Assembly: GCA_947254465.1 (NCBI GenBank)
Contig: CAMYEU010000086.1
Coordinates: 1-7,261 of the forward strand
Direction: 5' to 3'
Length of the DNA: 7,261 nucleotides
Origin: an uncultured Gemella sp.
GTDB lineage: Bacteria > Bacillota > Bacilli > Staphylococcales > Gemellaceae
This document shows, one piece after another, positions 6,548-7,261 of the stretch; the first letter of the stretch is position 1; each line of letters begins with the position of its first letter. The notes below the pieces were generated by a model. That model worked only from the letters and a program-made list of their open reading frames with translations. It was not told the origin of the DNA and ran no database searches. Both the position numbers and the translations under genes were made by a program.

Positions 6548-7222
6548 TTAATTATTTAATTTATTTAATTCCTCATCTGTTAAATATCTATATTCACCTA
6601 ATTTTAAATTTTTGTCTAAACTTAAATTACCTATAGATAATCTCTTTAAATATGTTACTGTCACACCAAGTGATTTCATCATTCTTTTAACTTGATGAAA
6701 TTTCCCCTCTGTAATATATATATTTGCTTTACTACTAGATTCACTGCTATCTAATATTTCTAAACGAGCAGGTTTACATCTATATCCATCCTCTAAAATC
6801 ACACCTTTTTTTACAACTTCCAGATGTTCATTTTTTAGTTCTCCATTTACCTCTACATAGTATTTCTTTTCAACATTTTTTTTGGGAGAAATTAGTCTAT
6901 GAGCTAAGTCACCATCATTAGTCAATAACATAAGTCCCTCAGTATCCTTATCAAGTCTTCCGACTGGAAATACTTTGTGAATGCGATCTTCTTCTTTTAA
7001 AATATCCACAACTGTTTTTTCAATCGCATCTTCTGTTGCAGATATCGTGTCTTGCGGCTTATTCATCATAATATAAACATATTTTTGATAAACTAACCTA
7101 TTTCCATTCACCATTACCTGATCATTGATTTCATCAACCTTATAATCAGGACTCTTTATTAAAATATCATTAATTAATATTCCCTTTTTAATAATTTTTT
7201 TCGCTTCTGCTCTACTTAGTGT
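6548..7222 (-). CDS. rsuA: 16S rRNA pseudouridine synthase RsuA-type (partial, N-terminus lost at contig end)
   Basis: RsuA converts a uridine of 16S rRNA (U516 in E. coli) to pseudouridine on the assembling small subunit. The visible part begins inside the S4 RNA-binding domain (TLSRAEAKKIIKKG) and continues into the synthase domain, with the catalytic Asp in GRLDKDTEGLMLLTNDG, the EKKYYVEV strand and the KFHQVKRMM motif. The ending YLKRLSIGNLSLDKNLKLGEYR and the lack of a long basic tail favour RsuA/YtzG over RluB. The frame stays open to the window edge, but codons beyond 7222 are sequencing adapter. The GTG at 7237-7235 would give a false MYKRQ start; it has no ribosome binding site. The true gene should begin with something like MRLDKFL, roughly 13-17 residues further upstream. 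pepV follows 14 nt downstream. Confidence 0.9.
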   Translation of the reverse strand, partial: TLSRAEAKKIIKKGILINDILIKSPDYKVDEINDQVMVNGNRLVYQKYVYIMMNKPQDTISATEDAIEKTVVDILKEEDRIHKVFPVGRLDKDTEGLMLLTNDGDLAHRLISPKKNVEKKYYVEVNGELKNEHLEVVKKGVILEDGYRCKPARLEILDSSESSSKANIYITEGKFHQVKRMMKSLGVTVTYLKRLSIGNLSLDKNLKLGEYRYLTDEELNKLNN

Positions 7223-7255
7223 CTGTCTCTTATACACATCTGACGCTGCCGACGA
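7223..7255. other. Illumina Nextera adapter contamination (Tn5 mosaic end plus Read 1 tail)
   Basis: Positions 7223-7241 read CTGTCTCTTATACACATCT, exactly the 19-bp hyperactive-Tn5 mosaic end used in Nextera tagmentation kits. Positions 7242-7255 read GACGCTGCCGACGA, exactly the reverse complement of the Read 1 transposase adapter tail. The 33-base match is complete and sits at the window's right end, so bacterial sequence stops at 7222. This is a library artefact, not a Tn5 insertion: no IS50 sequence follows. The higher G+C of the 14-base tail also contrasts with the surrounding DNA. Confidence 0.98.
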
Positions 7256-7261
7256 TATGCA
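7256..7261. other. Likely first six bases of a Nextera i5 index
   Basis: In the library structure the bases after the Read 1 tail, in this orientation, are the reverse complement of the 8-base i5 index. TATGCA equals the first six bases of the reverse complement of ACTGCATA, which I recall as Nextera index N506/S506. Six bases is a short match and the index assignment is from memory. Confidence 0.75.

Noticed and set aside
7223..7241. Tn5/IS50-like mosaic end suggesting a transposon insertion in rsuA
   Set aside because: It continues directly into the Nextera Read 1 tail and an index-like hexamer at the contig end, not into IS50 DNA, so it is a sequencing-library artefact.

Overview
The window is about 7.3 kb of very AT-rich DNA (roughly 30% G+C by eye). 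All supported genes lie on the minus strand, so transcription runs from high to low coordinates. Strong GGAG-type ribosome binding sites, a Staphylococcus-like methionine aminopeptidase, a PepV-type dipeptidase, a CcrZ/YtmP-type kinase and a TopA with three C-terminal zinc ribbons point to a low-GC Bacilli member. Gemella is my best guess from overall resemblance; a Staphylococcus relative cannot be excluded without a search.

Layout in transcription order (right to left). Positions 7223-7261 are not bacterial DNA but Illumina Nextera library adapter left at the contig end, apparently including part of an i5 index. Next comes rsuA (16S rRNA pseudouridine synthase), cut at its N-terminus by the adapter, followed after 14 nt by pepV (Xaa-His/beta-Ala dipeptidase) and a long inverted repeat that probably terminates the unit. 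ccrZ (cell-cycle/nucleoside kinase family) then stands alone with a promoter candidate and a strong terminator whose hairpin overlaps its stop codon. A HAD-IIA phosphatase gene and map (methionine aminopeptidase) are 11 nt apart. topA (DNA topoisomerase I) follows 77 nt further on with its own promoter candidate, and ends at a hairpin that could work in both directions. A 238-nt gene-free AT-rich stretch separates this from the first 11 codons of another minus-strand gene that leaves the window.

The genes are housekeeping functions: rRNA modification, peptide turnover, cell-cycle control, N-terminal Met removal, metabolite or phosphate clean-up, and DNA supercoiling. I see no mobile element, CRISPR array, tRNA, rRNA, toxin-antitoxin or defence system, and no evidence for a novel system. 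The most consequential observation is the adapter, which creates a false N-terminus (MYKRQ) on the rsuA product. Gene order around topA and ccrZ differs from the B. subtilis, S. aureus and pneumococcal arrangements I know, and is a mild point of interest.
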